Positions 10,881 to 22,501 of a stretch of DNA of 64,000 nucleotides are shown one piece after another (position 1 is the stretch's first letter; each line of letters opens with the position of its first letter). A model generated the notes under the pieces. That model did not search any database, had not been told where the DNA came from, and worked only from the letters and a program-made list of their open reading frames with translations. A program made the translations under genes and the position numbers. Origin of the DNA: Mixophyes australis (Eukaryota > Chordata > Amphibia > Anura > Limnodynastidae); NCBI GenBank assembly GCA_036250195.1, contig JAVHZZ010000002.1:65808705-65872704 (forward strand), in the 5' to 3' direction.

Positions 10881-12130
10881 AACTAGCAACATCACAAAAT
10901 ACCTTGTGCACCAGGGATGTAACTAATTCCTAGTGAATGGAGAAGCAAAATATTTGTTCATGCCATAGAAAGGCTTCCTTCTGTGTAGGCAGTGGGTGTT
11001 TGCTGAACATGATGGAAGCTATAGTTCAGTTACAGTTTGGGTGTTTGCATTCACTGGTCTGTCAAACAGTAACATTCTTTTAACAGTTAATTTCATACAA
11101 AAGTGACTCAGTGCTTATTGTTAAGAGAATTCAGAGCTCCTTGATAAAGGGAGTTCGAGAAGCTGCCATGGCTAATTTCGCTACTTAGCAACATATTTAG
11201 TCATTCTCTGCTAGGGGAGATAATTCATCAAAGGTTCCACGTTACCATTTACTAAGAAAGGGAATAATTTCAGGAGTGAATTTTAAGATGAGCTTTAGGA
11301 CTTTTAAGGCACTTAGTGATTATTAAAAGGAAATTATACTACTTTTGACATCAACATCATCTACGGAACTGCATAGTTAATTGTGGTTCTTGCCATAGTT
11401 TTCATGACACACATTAATTGCACATTATCGTCCCCCTTAGTAAGTGCCCTTCTGACCAAATGCAGTCAAAACCACCTGTTTGCATCACTGGTGTGATTTG
11501 AGGTTCAAGGGGGCACATGCTATGACCCCTATGCTTTTGCTTGGACTACTACCCCCACTGATGTTGCTCAGAGAGATCAGGCCTCCAGGCTCTGACCCCA
11601 GAGGTTAGAAGCAGAACTTGTAACCTACAATAATGACGGGTTATTAATATTCCAACTGCTTCAATGAGATTTAGCCAATGAGAGTGTTGCTTCATAACAG
11701 GAGTGTTAAAATAAAGCACACAAAGTGCATGTAACATGTGCCAACTAAGCCTAGTAAATGAACTTTGACACCGGGTCTCCAGTATATAATGTAAGTGAAT
11801 GGATCAATACAGATTTCTTTCTTTCTGACAAGTGTTCAATGCACTGTGCGTCAATTTCTAAGTTACCTGCAACATTCATGACCAATAATGCTTTGTAAAA
11901 CATAATGGAGTGGAACGCACGGTAGGTATACTGTACACTATGCTGAAAGGAGGCTATTAGTACATACTTTCAATACACTGTTAAAAGCAAGGGCAAAGTG
12001 CAAGTCATTGTATATGTTTTTAATTGGCACTTCTTTATATATTCTTGGATCACAATCATGTTTGAAAAAGTTTCTGACGATATTAGTATTCTTAACATTT
12101 AGGATTACCTTTGTTTATATCTATTCTCTG
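10881..12130. other. Unassigned; decayed hAT-like start at 10912
   Basis: No gene was seen. CAGGGATGTAACTAATTCC at 10912 resembles a hAT left end (CAGGGATGTAACTAGA type) but no right end was found. The rest is AT-rich and non-repetitive to the eye. Confidence 0.4.
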
Positions 12131-12149
12131 CTTTTTCACCACTATTCTA

Positions 12150-12300
12150 TCACGGCGAATTGGAGGCGGAGCTTAACCGCTTTAACTTCCTTCCATTGGT
12201 CAATAGATATGTCCATCAATGCCACTCATGCTGTGGCTTGATTGGTTGAATCCCGCTACGTCATCTTAGGTGTTGATTCGACTGATTATTTAAAACACAC
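12150..12300 (+). promoter_or_regulatory. Promoter-like cluster
   Basis: Inverted CCAAT boxes (CCATTGGTCAATAG, GATTGGTTGAAT), a CRE-like half site (CTACGTCATC) and TATTTAAAAC at 12287 lie in a conventional order. They sit about 27 bp before the motif at 12321. Activity is inferred only. Confidence 0.45.
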
Positions 12301-12320
12301 GAAAGAGAGGCTCTGGTTAG

Positions 12321-12356
12321 CCTTGATAAAGCTGAATAGCGAAACGCGCGTTGGCG
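12321..12356 (+). other. Hammerhead-like motif copy 1
   Basis: CCTTGATAAA, then GCT-gaat-AGC (hairpin 12331-12340), then GAAACGC with downstream GGCGTTTC able to pair ACGC with GCGT. The first block departs from a strict CUGANGA core. Confidence 0.5.
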
Positions 12357-13482
12357 TTTCTTAGCTCAGTGTGCCAAACATGTTTAATAAATAGCAAATG
12401 CTCCTACCACTCTCCCCTACCCTTTGATGTATAAATCATTCATTGAAGATATTCAGGGCATTTAGGGAGATTCATTTTGGGTCATTTAGCGTTTCAATCT
12501 TAGGGTCTCCACGCAACTCCCTGAGTCTGTTCATTATGTGTATATCGCTTACTTACTAGTCTCCTGGAGACACATCCATCATTAGAGTCTGTACAACATG
12601 ATATATGATATATCAGACATTCACTATATAAGTTACCACCAGGGGGACTCCTCTGAAATGGTATAGGCATCTCTTTAAGATACTTTTTATTGTCTGAGAC
12701 AATCTAGGAGATATATTTTTTATTAGGGAACTTTTGATAGATTATTTACTATCCACATACTAATATCCCCTACCTACATTGGCGTTTTTTGGCTTTGTGT
12801 GCCAAATATGCCAAATAAGTAGGAAACGCTTTTACTAGTCACCCCTACCCATTGCTTGATAAACCATTTATTGGAGATATATAGGGCATAAAGGGCTATA
12901 CATTTTGGTTCTTCTAGCGTTTAAACCTGAAGGTCTCCACGTTTCTCCTAGAGTTTGCTTAACGTTTAGAGATTGCTTACTTATTACAGCCTTTTAGAGA
13001 TACATCCATTATTTGAGTCCTCACTATATGATATATTAGATAGTCATTATTCTTGCCTCCACCAGGGGGATTCCTCTGATTTGTACAGGCATCTTCCAAG
13101 ATTCAATCTGTTGTTTGAGACAACCCAGGAGATACAATTGCTATTAGGGAACCCTTTTATAGTGAACTTTACTACCTATATATTAACCATTATATTCACT
13201 TATATTAGCGATATTCTCTATTTAGAGTTTATTATCTATCATAGGACCACTGAGCTAAGTTTGCAGTGGATCTGCAATTTTAACTATTATTGTTTTTGGT
13301 TTTTAATATTTTGCCAGCTTTTGGGTTTAGGATGAATTATCATTTACAATTTTAAGGTATATCAATAAAAATTTAATTTTATTCTATATTTACACTCATC
13401 CATTGTCTCTGAGTGCCCCTCAGTCACCTACTTCCCTTTCCTTTGATATTCTACTGTTTTTTAATGCCCATGTGTATGAAAG

Positions 13483-13801
13483 TAGTGGTCACACTATAGC
13501 CAGGAGGCCCAGCTCTGATTTTACAACAAGTGTGTGTACTTTAGATATGCCACTTTTTGCATTTGAGCCACTTGTTTATACCGAGCATTTAACTTTGAGT
13601 GCACCCGTTGCAAAAAATGAAGGCAATGGTGAGGCCATGACTGTAAATCCTACCAGTCACCTGATGGCTTCCTGCACATATGGTAAAAATGATCTAATAG
13701 AAAATTGTCTGCCCCATGCTTTGCAAATGACTGCTGGTCACCAAGAAACCCAGTTACATGATAGCCAGTGTTTATTGCAGGAGGGTGATGATATAGGTCA
13801 A
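13483..13801 (+). other. Exon-like open stretch, unrecognised
   Basis: An open frame runs from about 13403 to 13828. Within it a pyrimidine-rich stretch precedes an AG at 13481 and a good donor CAA|GTAAGA falls at 13801/13802. The encoded stretch (SDFTTSVCTLDMPLFAFEPL near its start, EGDDIGQ at its end) is compositionally like normal protein, but I recognise no family and see no neighbouring exon. It lies directly after a repeat. It could be a lone exon, a pseudoexon or chance. Confidence 0.2.
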
Positions 13802-13907
13802 GTAAGAGCTACAATATTTGTGTTATAGCACCTTTAGAGTTGGGGAATATGTTTATATTTTTTTGGTCAATTTCAAAGACTCAGAGGTAGAATTATCAAA
13901 CCCTCTA

Positions 13908-13975
13908 AAAAGTAAAAGTGAAGGTGTTGATCAGAGCAACCAATCAGATTCAGATTCTTATCATTTATCTTTCGT
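13908..13975. mobile_element. Fragment of the GGGCTA-type palindromic MITE
   Basis: AAGTGAAGGTGTTGATCAGA followed by GCAACCAATCAGATTC matches the arm of the MITE at 38996-39170 (AGTGGAGATGTTGCC, AGCAACCAATCAGATTCTAG). Both ends are eroded. Confidence 0.55.
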
Positions 13976-14067
13976 TATACCTCCACCTCTTAGCTAGAAA
14001 GTGTTCACATGACTATATATACTGTATGCATTTCCTTCTTGTATGAATGTGTTTTATGCTAGTGTGT

Positions 14068-16340
14068 TGTCACTGTCCCTGAAAGGACCTCGAGGTATGC
14101 TTGCATTGACATTGCCCACTAAGAGGTGCAGGGTCTAATGAAAAGAGAGATATTCGCCAAGGACCCTTGCAAGGGGGTATGGACTTCTCGGCTCCCTGAC
14201 CACAGATTGCGGTCCTCAAGTGGGTGACAAGCGAGACCAGGTGGAGAACACAGAGGTTAATGTCTGGAGACGGAACGTATTCTGGTAGGAGTAGCTGGAA
14301 TATAATGTCTGGAACGCCTGAAGGCATGATGTTCTGCGAGGGAAGAATACACAAATGTCCAGGAGGATTCAGGAGGCCCCAGAAAGGGACACTTGAAGAA
14401 GTAGCAATCTGCAGAAGAAGGGCATCCAGGCGACCAGGGATGCCGGTAAGTAGAATCTAGAAAACACTGTGATGTGATGAATGAAGCACTGAGATCCTGG
14501 AGAGCTGGGAAGTTCCAGAGTAGGATCACTTGGTGATGATACTATCCACAGGTGAAGAGAGGTCGGAAATCCTGGAACGCAGGTAAATATAATCTGGAAC
14601 ACATGGAGGTGAGAGGGTCTGCAGGCAGGGGAAACACTAAGGTCCTGGGGAACTGGGAAGTCCTAAAACAGGTGAAGGTGTAATGTTCTGCAGGAGGCAG
14701 GAATACAGGAGTCCAGGGGGTAAATGTATTGCGGTGCGATTTTGCAAAATCAGTGATTTTTTCGGGAGAGTTGAAACTCACAGATATATGAAGCTGAGAT
14801 TTCATGCAAAATCGTCGGAGTTGTGCTTCTGTCAAAATCGCTATTTACAAAATCGATAGAGATCAAACTCCCGACTGTTTACCACTCCAGCTATACAAGT
14901 CTCAAATGTATGAAGCTGCGATTAAGCAAACTCAGGAGAGTTTGCTTTCAAACACTCCAGATACAACACGCTGCATTTTAGCAGCGTGTTGTATAAACAC
15001 ATCACTGTTACACTGCCTGTCATACAGCTGCCGGAGCTGCCGGAGCTCCGGCAGCTGTCACAAGTGTTAAAAATAGATAAAAGTAAAAAAAAAAAAAGCG
15101 TGGGGTCCCCCCTCTATTCAGTCTTAACACTATTTCTGTCAGACTACTGCTGGTTTTGTGAAAATCGGGGGAATTACCCTACACCCACCGCCCAGGGGTA
15201 TAGGAAGAGCCCTAGTGTTATCAGCTCATTTTTTTCGGCAGACCCCACTCCCTAGGGAATCCAGCGCAGCGCTGAACAGCCTGGGGTTGGTTAGTCATTA
15301 TGGCAGGGTGACCCCTGCCGCGTGTCCCCCTGCTATAGTGCCTCCAACCCCGGTTGGTTTGCCTAGTGCTGGTTTCATGAAAATAGGGGGGACCCCATGC
15401 AAAATTTTCCCCCGATTTTTACAGAACCAGCAGTAGTCTGGCAGCACTAGGGTTAAGACTGAATAGAGGGGACCCACACTTTTTTCTTTTTTTTTTTTAC
15501 TTTTATCTATTTTTAACACTTGACAGCTGCCGGAGCTATGGCAGCTGTATGACAGGCAGTGTAACAGTGATGGGTTTATACAACTCACTGCTACAACACA
15601 GGAGATTTACCTAACACAGGAGTGTTTTACATCACAGCAAATCGTCAGAGATGACCAGCGATTTTGAAGATCAGTGTCAAAATCGCAGCCTGATACATTT
15701 GAGAAAATTTTGACAAAAATCGCGGGTTATCACCCGCGATTTGCCACGATTTTAACACGCTGAAAAATCGGACTTTGATACATTTACCCCCAGGTATGCC
15801 AGTCAGGAATGTACAAGGATGCAAAGGTCTGCGGAAAGATGTATCACTGAAGTCATGGAGAACTAGGAAGCCACGGAGCAGGATTACTTGGAGCTGCGAT
15901 GGTCTGCAGGAGGATGGTACCAGAGTCCTGGTAGGCAAGTGGGTCGTGAGACCCAAAAGCACACACAGGGGTGGCAGACCTTGTGGCAGAATAAAGTTGA
16001 GAAGTACAGAAGAATGCAGAAGCTGGGCCAAGTGAGGGTAATCCGAGTGGGATAAATATTGGAGCCTGAGAGAGGCATGTCCTAATAGGTAGGGAGACCT
16101 GAAGATCTGGCAGCTAGGAGCTGCAGGAGGTGATTTACATAGAGGGAGCCGGGCAGGCAATAAACCAATGATATGAATGAAGCAAAGTTTTAAAAAGCCG
16201 GGTTCACACATGCACAGAATCACCATCAAGATGGCATCCCGCAGAGAGGAACACAGTGCTGACACAGGTAAAGAGAGAGCGACTGTAGAGAGGCAGGTAG
16301 GAGCACTCGACCCAGTGGTTAATGGATCCGGCATGTGACA
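14068..16340 (-). mobile_element. Solo LTR (Ty3/gypsy-like), interrupted by a MITE, TSD TGTGT
   Basis: On the minus strand it starts TGTCACATGCCGG at 16340 and ends ...GGGACAGTGACA at 14068. Both ends are flanked by TGTGT (14063-14067, 16341-16345), a 5-bp duplication typical of LTR integration. The body contains imperfect repeats such as CTGGAACGCCTGAAGGC and GCAGGAGGCAGGAATAC, a style shared with the LTR at 40854. Excluding the insertion at 14717-15790 it is about 1.2 kb. No internal gag/pol DNA remains beside it, so it is read as a solo LTR. Assignment to Ty3/gypsy is by resemblance only. Confidence 0.8.
14717..15790. mobile_element. Foldback MITE, GGGGTAAATGTATCAA ends, about 1.07 kb
   Basis: The left end is GGGGTAAATGTATTGCGG and the right end in reverse complement GGGGTAAATGTATCAAAG. 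CAG occurs on both flanks (14714-14716, 15791-15793), a possible 3-bp TSD. Much of the element is an imperfect inverted repeat: TACACTGCCTGTCATACAGC, the GCCGGAGCT cluster, AAAAATAGATAAAAGTAAAA and CTATTCAGTCTTAACAC on the left (14985-15150) are mirrored at 15390-15600. The ends match the small palindrome at 47094-47271. No transposase frame. Confidence 0.8.
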
Positions 16341-16345
16341 TGTGT

Positions 16346-18515
16346 CTTCCTACCTACCTGATGATACTGTAAAATCAACACCCTGGTGGTAGCACAGTCT
16401 CCCCCACCTCATGGAAATGTAGTAGGCAAATATGAACATTGAACAAGGCGAAATAGATGAGGCAGTTGGCCCCTCATCATGCTTAACATGAGATGTACAT
16501 CCCTTAACTAAATTGGGTGATCTCTTGGACTAGTTCTCTCTAGAACTCACATAAGTCTCTCACCCATGTAGGTCAGGTTTAGCTGCTCTCTAAGCTCACT
16601 TCCTCTCAAAGTTAACAGATGCTCTGCCACAACACTCGACTTCTCCCCTACATCTCTCCCTCTCTCAACTCCTTGGCTTCTTTCCTAGAACCTATGTCAT
16701 TTCTCTTATGTTCCTCTCCTGCTCTTGACTCCCCAACCCCCAGAAGGGTGCCACACACTCTCTTATATCACAAGTGGTGTTACAAATAGTTTCCATTTAT
16801 GGCATAGCTTTACTTAAATTTCTCAAAAGAAAAATGGATCTGTTGTGACGCCTACGTTTTTCGACTTCTCCAGGTGGCTGCACACCTTCTCCTAGTTGGC
16901 CTTCTTTTGATTGAAGAGACTATTTTCTTCCATGCTCCTCGGCTTCCTTATGTTTATTGCAGAGGACTCTTCTCCCTCTTTTTTCGGTGTCTTTTTTGTT
17001 CTATATTCGCACTCCTACTCCTTTTCTTCTGTCTTCTCTTCTTCTTCAGCAGGCGTGTTCTTTCTTCGGCTTCCTGTTCTGGTCTAATTAGACCAGTGCA
17101 GGGGTGGGGCTTAATGGCATTTTGAGCAGTGATTGACTCACAGTGGCGCTAAATTCAAATGGCCTGCGGTGAGCTCCTGGGTACTGATTGATTGTCATAA
17201 TAAAATATTATCCCCTTAATGGTTGTCAGGATGGGAGCATAAATATGATATGATGAAATAGAATATTAAATGTCAGGGCACATATAAAATATTGCATTGA
17301 TACATAGAAGTGAACCTGATTTTCCACTCAGATAAATGTTTGGTTACTTTTTAAAATATTTGGTCAATTAGCCCACATAGGAGGTAATTAGGCTGAGCAG
17401 ACCCTTTGTGAGGAGACAAGCTTAAGATATGCAGATCCTAGACCTTCATTGTTTTGACCATGTATTCCACTTCATAATTGACTTCATTTCAATAGGTATT
17501 GTAAACACAAAAGAGAGAGCCAGATGAAGGCTGCCTATACAGGTATATAGAAATATGAACTTCAAAGAAAGATCTTCATATTTCATATTTTGAGAAATCT
17601 GGGTGCCACTCCATACTGAGGGGCAAAAAAAACACACCCAGGTTGTGAATTATACTTACTAGCGTCACCAGGGAACAGCTATAACCACATGTCTTTGGGA
17701 AAGGAATTTCATATTGCTATTATTCAATCATGTTTGGTATTTAAATGTGCGGGAAATTATTGGCGGTTTATTGACGGGGGAGTTATGTTTCTGGCATATA
17801 TCTGACAAAAGATAAGACAGGTCAAAACTTAGGAATAGTTTTGAACAAGCCTTAGGTGACACAAGGGACATTTCCGCCCTCACTCTGCCCCTGTGAATGC
17901 CATCCCATTTTATTTTGCTTAAACACCTGTGTTGGGTCATTCCATGTCAGTTCAACCAGGGATGTCCACCACCCATCTCATATTCCTACAAAAAATTTTT
18001 AGTTAAGAGAAGATTTTAAAACAATTATTTCTGCCAAATATCTTGACTGTCTGACAATTAGTTGATTAAATATTGATTTTTCAATTTCTTAAATAATTTA
18101 CTAATCGTGGCTTCTTCATCCAGTTTATTTGAAGTACCGCGGGTGTTTATTAAGGAATCACCACAAAATTTGGACCCCTAAGGTAACTCTTGCTCCCGAA
18201 TCCAAAAATCCAAACCAAATTACTTTATCTGCCTCATGTTTTGCGTTATGGCAAAAACGCACGTTTTTCGAATAGAATTAAAAATGCTAGGTTCAATTGA
18301 CATTAGGGATCCCATTTTTTGGGGGGTGTTTAAAAAAGGTATACATTACTACGACAAAAAAAATCAGCCGGGTACTCTGTTTCATAGTGGAGAAAAAAAT
18401 AATGAAGTTGATGTTCGATTACTGTTGTACTGCATACATAATTAACACAAGAAACCATGAAATTTAAAACCCTTAACATAACTTAAGTCCTTAACTGAAG
18501 TTGAGTCAACAATCT
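16346..18515. other. Unassigned sequence
   Basis: No gene or repeat was securely identified. A pyrimidine-rich block lies at 16600-17070. GGGTCATTCCATGTCAGTTC at about 17934 looks like the start of a repeat known in outline from other vertebrates, but I cannot name it. The 69-residue frame at 18236-18445 has no recognisable similarity. Confidence 0.4.
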
Positions 18516-18850
18516 GGGGCCTGATTCATTAAGGATCTTTACTGAAGAAACTTCTTATTTCAGTCTCCTGGACAAAACCATTTTACAATGCAAAGGGTGC
18601 AAATTAGTATTCTGTTTTGCACATAAGTTAAATACTGACTGTTTTTTCATGTAGCACACAAATACTTGATAGCTTATTTGTACACTGAAATTTAAAGTTT
18701 ATATTTGTGTGCTACATGAAAAAACAGTCAGTATTTAACTTATGTGCAAAACAGAATACTAATTTGCACCCCTTGCATTGTAACATGGTTTTGTCCAGGA
18801 GACTGAAATAAGAAGTTTCTTGAGTTAAGATCCTTAATGAATCAGGCCCC
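18516..18850. mobile_element. Palindromic derivative of the GGGCCTGATTCATTAAGG MITE
   Basis: The ends are GGGGCCTGATTCATTAAGGA and its inverse. Arms of roughly 150 bp pair around a centre near 18680: ACTTCTTATTTCAGTCTCCT, GGACAAAACCATTTTACAAT and GTGCTACATGAAAAAACAG are each present in both orientations. The sequence of both arms equals the right half of the copy at 3469-3784, so this is a foldback form in which one half has replaced the other. Confidence 0.85.
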
Positions 18851-20633
18851 TCATTAGTTTTCCCTTGTTTGGAACTTGTAACAGTCTGTCATTTTCCTTA
18901 AAGTGTCAGCAGAAAGTGTATACTGCCTTCCAGTACTTCCTTGGATAGTAGGCACTTCCGTTACAGAGAGGAATGTCACTACAAATATGTACATTCTGAA
19001 TAAATAGAAATAGGAGAAAAGGAGGAGTATATACATAAAAAAAGGACAAGCAAAATGCGTCACTATGTGACCGGCCCAGCCAGCCCCTTGGTAAAATATA
19101 TTTTCAGTGTTAACCTGCCACTAAGCAGCAGCTTTGCTAAAAACGAAAGTATTTTCTCCCCACTCCATTAAAGACAGTAGAAGCCCCTCCCCAATCTTTA
19201 GGACCTAATTAGATCTAAAACAATCCAAAAAGCTGTTCTCTGAGCTACTGTGACACTATCGGGTCCTGCATCTGTGTTTGAATGAACAAAATGCATTTCT
19301 GCAAAGCAAGGCTGCTAAGCCATACCTCACAACATTTCAAAATGCAAAATGTGGACACAAATAAGCTCCACCCACTATTTACCTAAACCACCAAACCATG
19401 TCTGGCTTTCCAGAAGAACAGGCTATTTTTCCACATCCTGTGCACTTCATAATGAAGAGGGCGGGTCAGGGGCTCGAAGACCCCATTCGAGGCAATTTGC
19501 ATCATTTTGACCCTGCCTCCTGTGACAAAATGACACAATCGAATCATTTCTCCATGTGGGGAGAGGCCAAATTGCTGTACAACTCCCTTTCTCTCCGTCA
19601 TCTCCAGAATAGGAGAAATGTAAAGTTGCAAAGTAGGAAAAAAGAAAACTAAAGCATAAATCAGAGTAATGTGAGAATTGCCCTCATCCTCCGACATACC
19701 AAACAACATTTTCAGTGGAACAGGCCTGATTCTCTGTAGCACCTGCGGGGAACGGACAGACATACACAACTTCTTACCTTCGTCACGACTGATCCACCTA
19801 CCATTTGTAAGGAATTCTCAGCACGGCTCCACACCTCTTCAGACGGGCAACCGCCGCCTCCTCTTGATGGTTGTCTGCACTCCCACAATCGGCGTTTAGA
19901 AAAAGGGACAACACGAGACAGCCCATCCACGGTGCTGTCTATTAGACTAATATGTGCTTCCCACACTAGTGACAATACAATAACACAAAACAGCACCCTG
20001 GTCCTAACACCCAAACTATGTGACCAAATGCTGTGCAACTATGAACTCCTAGCACTAGGACTAGGTGTCATGTACTACCCTAACTAAAGCTCCACAGTTC
20101 ATAAAGACCAATTAACAAAATCCATACGACAGTGAAATACGGATACCAAAAGCCTATCTATAATGGAGGCCTGACCTCTTAATCCTGGAAGGAAAAATAC
20201 TACACAAAAACACAGTACAGTGATCACCTGAATACAGTGCAATACAATAAAGTACAATGAAAGGCACAACCACACAATGGGCACCTAAAACCAATATTTT
20301 TAGATTGCAAACATATGTTCTAGCTCTCATACGCGACCATCGTCCCTAGTAAGTGCACTTACACCAGACCTGTAGCTGTGCTAGTGTAAATCCCCTACCT
20401 ATGCGATGCCCAAAGCTTGAATCCGATGATGCTGCTACGTGCACTCATGCTTGACATGCCCTTATTGTACATTGATTTTGTGCATACGCCCATTCCCCTC
20501 CCCCTTTTGCATGTCGAATCATAGTAAGGGTCCTTTGCGCTCTAAAAAATTAATTGAACGTTGCTGTGTTCTCTGGCATATGGTTTGCTTCTGGGCATGT
20601 GCATAGCGTTTTTACGCAAGGGTGGCATGTATT
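18851..20633. other. Unassigned sequence
   Basis: No gene was identified. The stretch 19400-19640 (GGGCGGGTCAGGGGCTCG, TGACAAAATGACACAATCGA, CTCCAGAATAGGAGAAATG) has the feel of an old DNA repeat but its ends were not found. Overlapping short frames on both strands here match nothing I know. Confidence 0.4.
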
Positions 20634-20970
20634 GGCAGCACGGTGGCCTAATGGTTAGCACTTCTGCCTTACAGCACTGGGGTCATGAGTTTGATTCCCA
20701 ACCATGGCCTTATCTGTGCGGAGTTTGTATGTTCTCCCCGTTTTTGCGTGGGTTTCATCCCACAATCCAAAAATATACTAGTAGGTTAATTGGCTGCTAT
20801 CAAAATTGACCCTAGTCTCTCTCTCTCTCTCTGTCTGTCTGTATGTCTGTGTGTATGCATGTTTAGACTGTAAGCTCCAATGGGGCAGGGACTGATGTGA
20901 ATGAGTTCTCTGTACAGCGCTGTGGAATTAGTGGTGCTATATAAATAAATGATGATGATGATGATGATGA
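20634..20970 (+). mobile_element. tRNA-like SINE with LINE-type tail
   Basis: It starts GGCAGCACGGTGGCCTAATG with an A-box-like segment. A B-box-like GAGTTTGATTCCC lies near 20687. A conserved middle (GTTTGTATGTTCTCCCCGTT, GTGGGTTTCATCCCACA) resembles the central domain of V-SINE-type elements as I remember it. The tail (TTTAGACTGTAAGCTCCAAT, GGGGCAGGGACTGATGTGAA, GCGCTGTGGAATTAGTGGTG) ends in (GAT)n. It is the most complete copy here. Confidence 0.88.
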
Positions 20971-21199
20971 TTTAATTGCCTTAATGAATCAGACCTAATA
21001 TATTTTCTTTACATCATTGATTTAGTAGACAAAATATACTCTTGACAAATGACACCACATATATATGTGGGTATGTATACCTGTCAATATGGCTCATTTC
21101 AACCATATGATAATGTTTTGCTCCTGTGTTCCCCATTGATTTTTCACATGCAATATCATCAGAATTGATCCATGTTAAAAAAATTACCGTTCACATGAA
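20971..21199. other. Short flank with a MITE right end
   Basis: CCTTAATGAATCAGACCT at about 20979-20996 matches the right terminus of the GGGCCTGATTCATTAAGG family. The SINE may sit inside an old copy. The rest is unassigned. Confidence 0.4.
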
Positions 21200-22160
21200 T
21201 GAAATAATTTAATCCCCATCATTGAAATTGTAAAATAACTGGGGATAAAATGGGGGAGTTCATTATCACTCAGCTGAAATGGGCCCTGTTGGCAGGTCTG
21301 TGCTTGCAATGGGGAAATTAATTTCCTGAACTGTAGAGCTGGCGTGAGACATCACTGCATTACTTAATTCCTTAACACTTTTATCACTTTCTCATCCTTC
21401 ATTTAACACTGTTAAGGCTGTTGTCATTTTATTGGAGCAATGTTGATGCCGTAATGGGCAATTAGTGTACATGTGAGACTGCTTTGTCTGCAGGACAGAA
21501 TTATACTTTTTAACATCGGAGCACATTCAATTCCCAGTAGCCCACACATTATGGGAAGTTTAAACAGATGGAGCTATAGCGTCCTTTTGTTGGTGTTATG
21601 GCACTTACACAGAACCTAAATTCATTACAACTGAAATACAGAGCCCTTGTATAAACACGTGTTTCAGAGAAGGTCTAATGGAATTATATTTATATGATTA
21701 GGGCATAGGGTTTTATAGATTTTCTGAAATCGTTTTACAGCTTACAAACCAGAGACATAATGCGGCTGTGGTGAATATGCCTCAGTTTACCTCATAATTG
21801 TCTCAGAGCACTAAAAACAAACAGGCCTTAATGAGCTGACCTCCAGCCTTGTGCACAGGGACAAATTCAGCCCTCTATCTATGAAAAGTAATATGTGTTT
21901 GTAATATAATATAAAGAACCTTGTAAGCATTTTGCACTTAGTCTATAGCAGATTCTCTTGCTTTTGTATGTTATATTAAATATACAAGAAAAAATCACAG
22001 TCATTTTGAAATAAATGTATGACTTTTGCTGCAAACAAAGCATTTAATGCGCTCAAAGAAATTTGTCTGAAAAATGATTATGGTGCAAAAGTCATGCCAT
22101 TCTGTTTTATATCACTGTGGCTTTGAAATCAATTTGTGAATAAATAACAGGGGGTGACAC
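21200..22160. other. Candidate conserved non-coding block
   Basis: Nearly 1 kb free of repeat signatures. It is rich in homeodomain- and TCF-like words (GGAAATTAATTTCC, GGGCAATTAGTG, GCCTTAATGAGCTGACC, GTGGCTTTGAAATCAATTTG) and has balanced composition and no open frame. This resembles vertebrate conserved non-coding elements near developmental genes, but conservation cannot be seen from one sequence. Confidence 0.3.
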
Positions 22161-22420
22161 AAATTGAGGTGTGTGTTTCTATGTCTGCAGGTCCGATTTA
22201 ATTCAGTTTTCTCGCAATAATGCTTTTTAGCTTCACAACATTCAATTTTGCACCCTTCATGCTATTATGCTATTATTATTATTATTATTATTCTGTTATG
22301 TATTTCCGCCATGGAAACTGAAGGTCCACCTTCCAACAAAGCAATGAGGGAAACATTTGTGAAAAATTAGTACGTAGATTTGGTACATCATCAGTTGAGG
22401 GTTGATGAGGAGAAACATTG

Positions 22421-22501
22421 TGGGACTGATGTGAGTGAGTTCTCTGTACAGCGCTGCGGAATCAGTGGCGCTATATAAATAAATGATGATGATGATGATG
22501 A
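22421..22501 (+). mobile_element. SINE 3' tail fragment
   Basis: GGGACTGATGTGAGTGAGTT, CTCTGTACAGCGCTGCGGAA and GGCGCTATATAAATAAATGA followed by (TGA)n match the last 80 bp of the SINE at 20634. The rest of the element is absent. A (TAT)n run lies upstream at about 22266-22292. Confidence 0.85.

Larger units (their letters stand above)
12150..13380 (+). mobile_element. Unclassified repeat with promoter-like start and duplicated body
   Basis: A promoter-like head (12150-12300) is followed by the GAAACGCG motif (12321-12356) and then two diverged direct copies of a roughly 428-bp body. The first starts at TTGGCGTTTC (12351) and the second at TTGGCGTTTT (12779). Shared landmarks are GTGTGCCAAA, the CACCCCTACCC-like block, GGTCTCCACG, ATACATCCAT and CACCAGGGGGA. 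The element fades into AATAAAAATTTAATTTTATT near 13380. No TIR, TSD or protein domain was found. Known relatives are unknown to me. Confidence 0.55.

Noticed and set aside
15775..16334. Minus-strand 229-codon frame at 15645-16334
   Set aside because: It runs across the MITE/LTR junction at 15790, which a real gene would not respect; no domain recognised.
19383..20038. Overlapping frames of 73-128 codons on both strands
   Set aside because: No recognisable domain, no splice or start context, and frames on both strands cover the same bases.
20634..20710. A functional tRNA gene
   Set aside because: A- and B-box-like words are present, but the sequence continues as a SINE with a LINE-type tail and does not fold as a complete tRNA by inspection.
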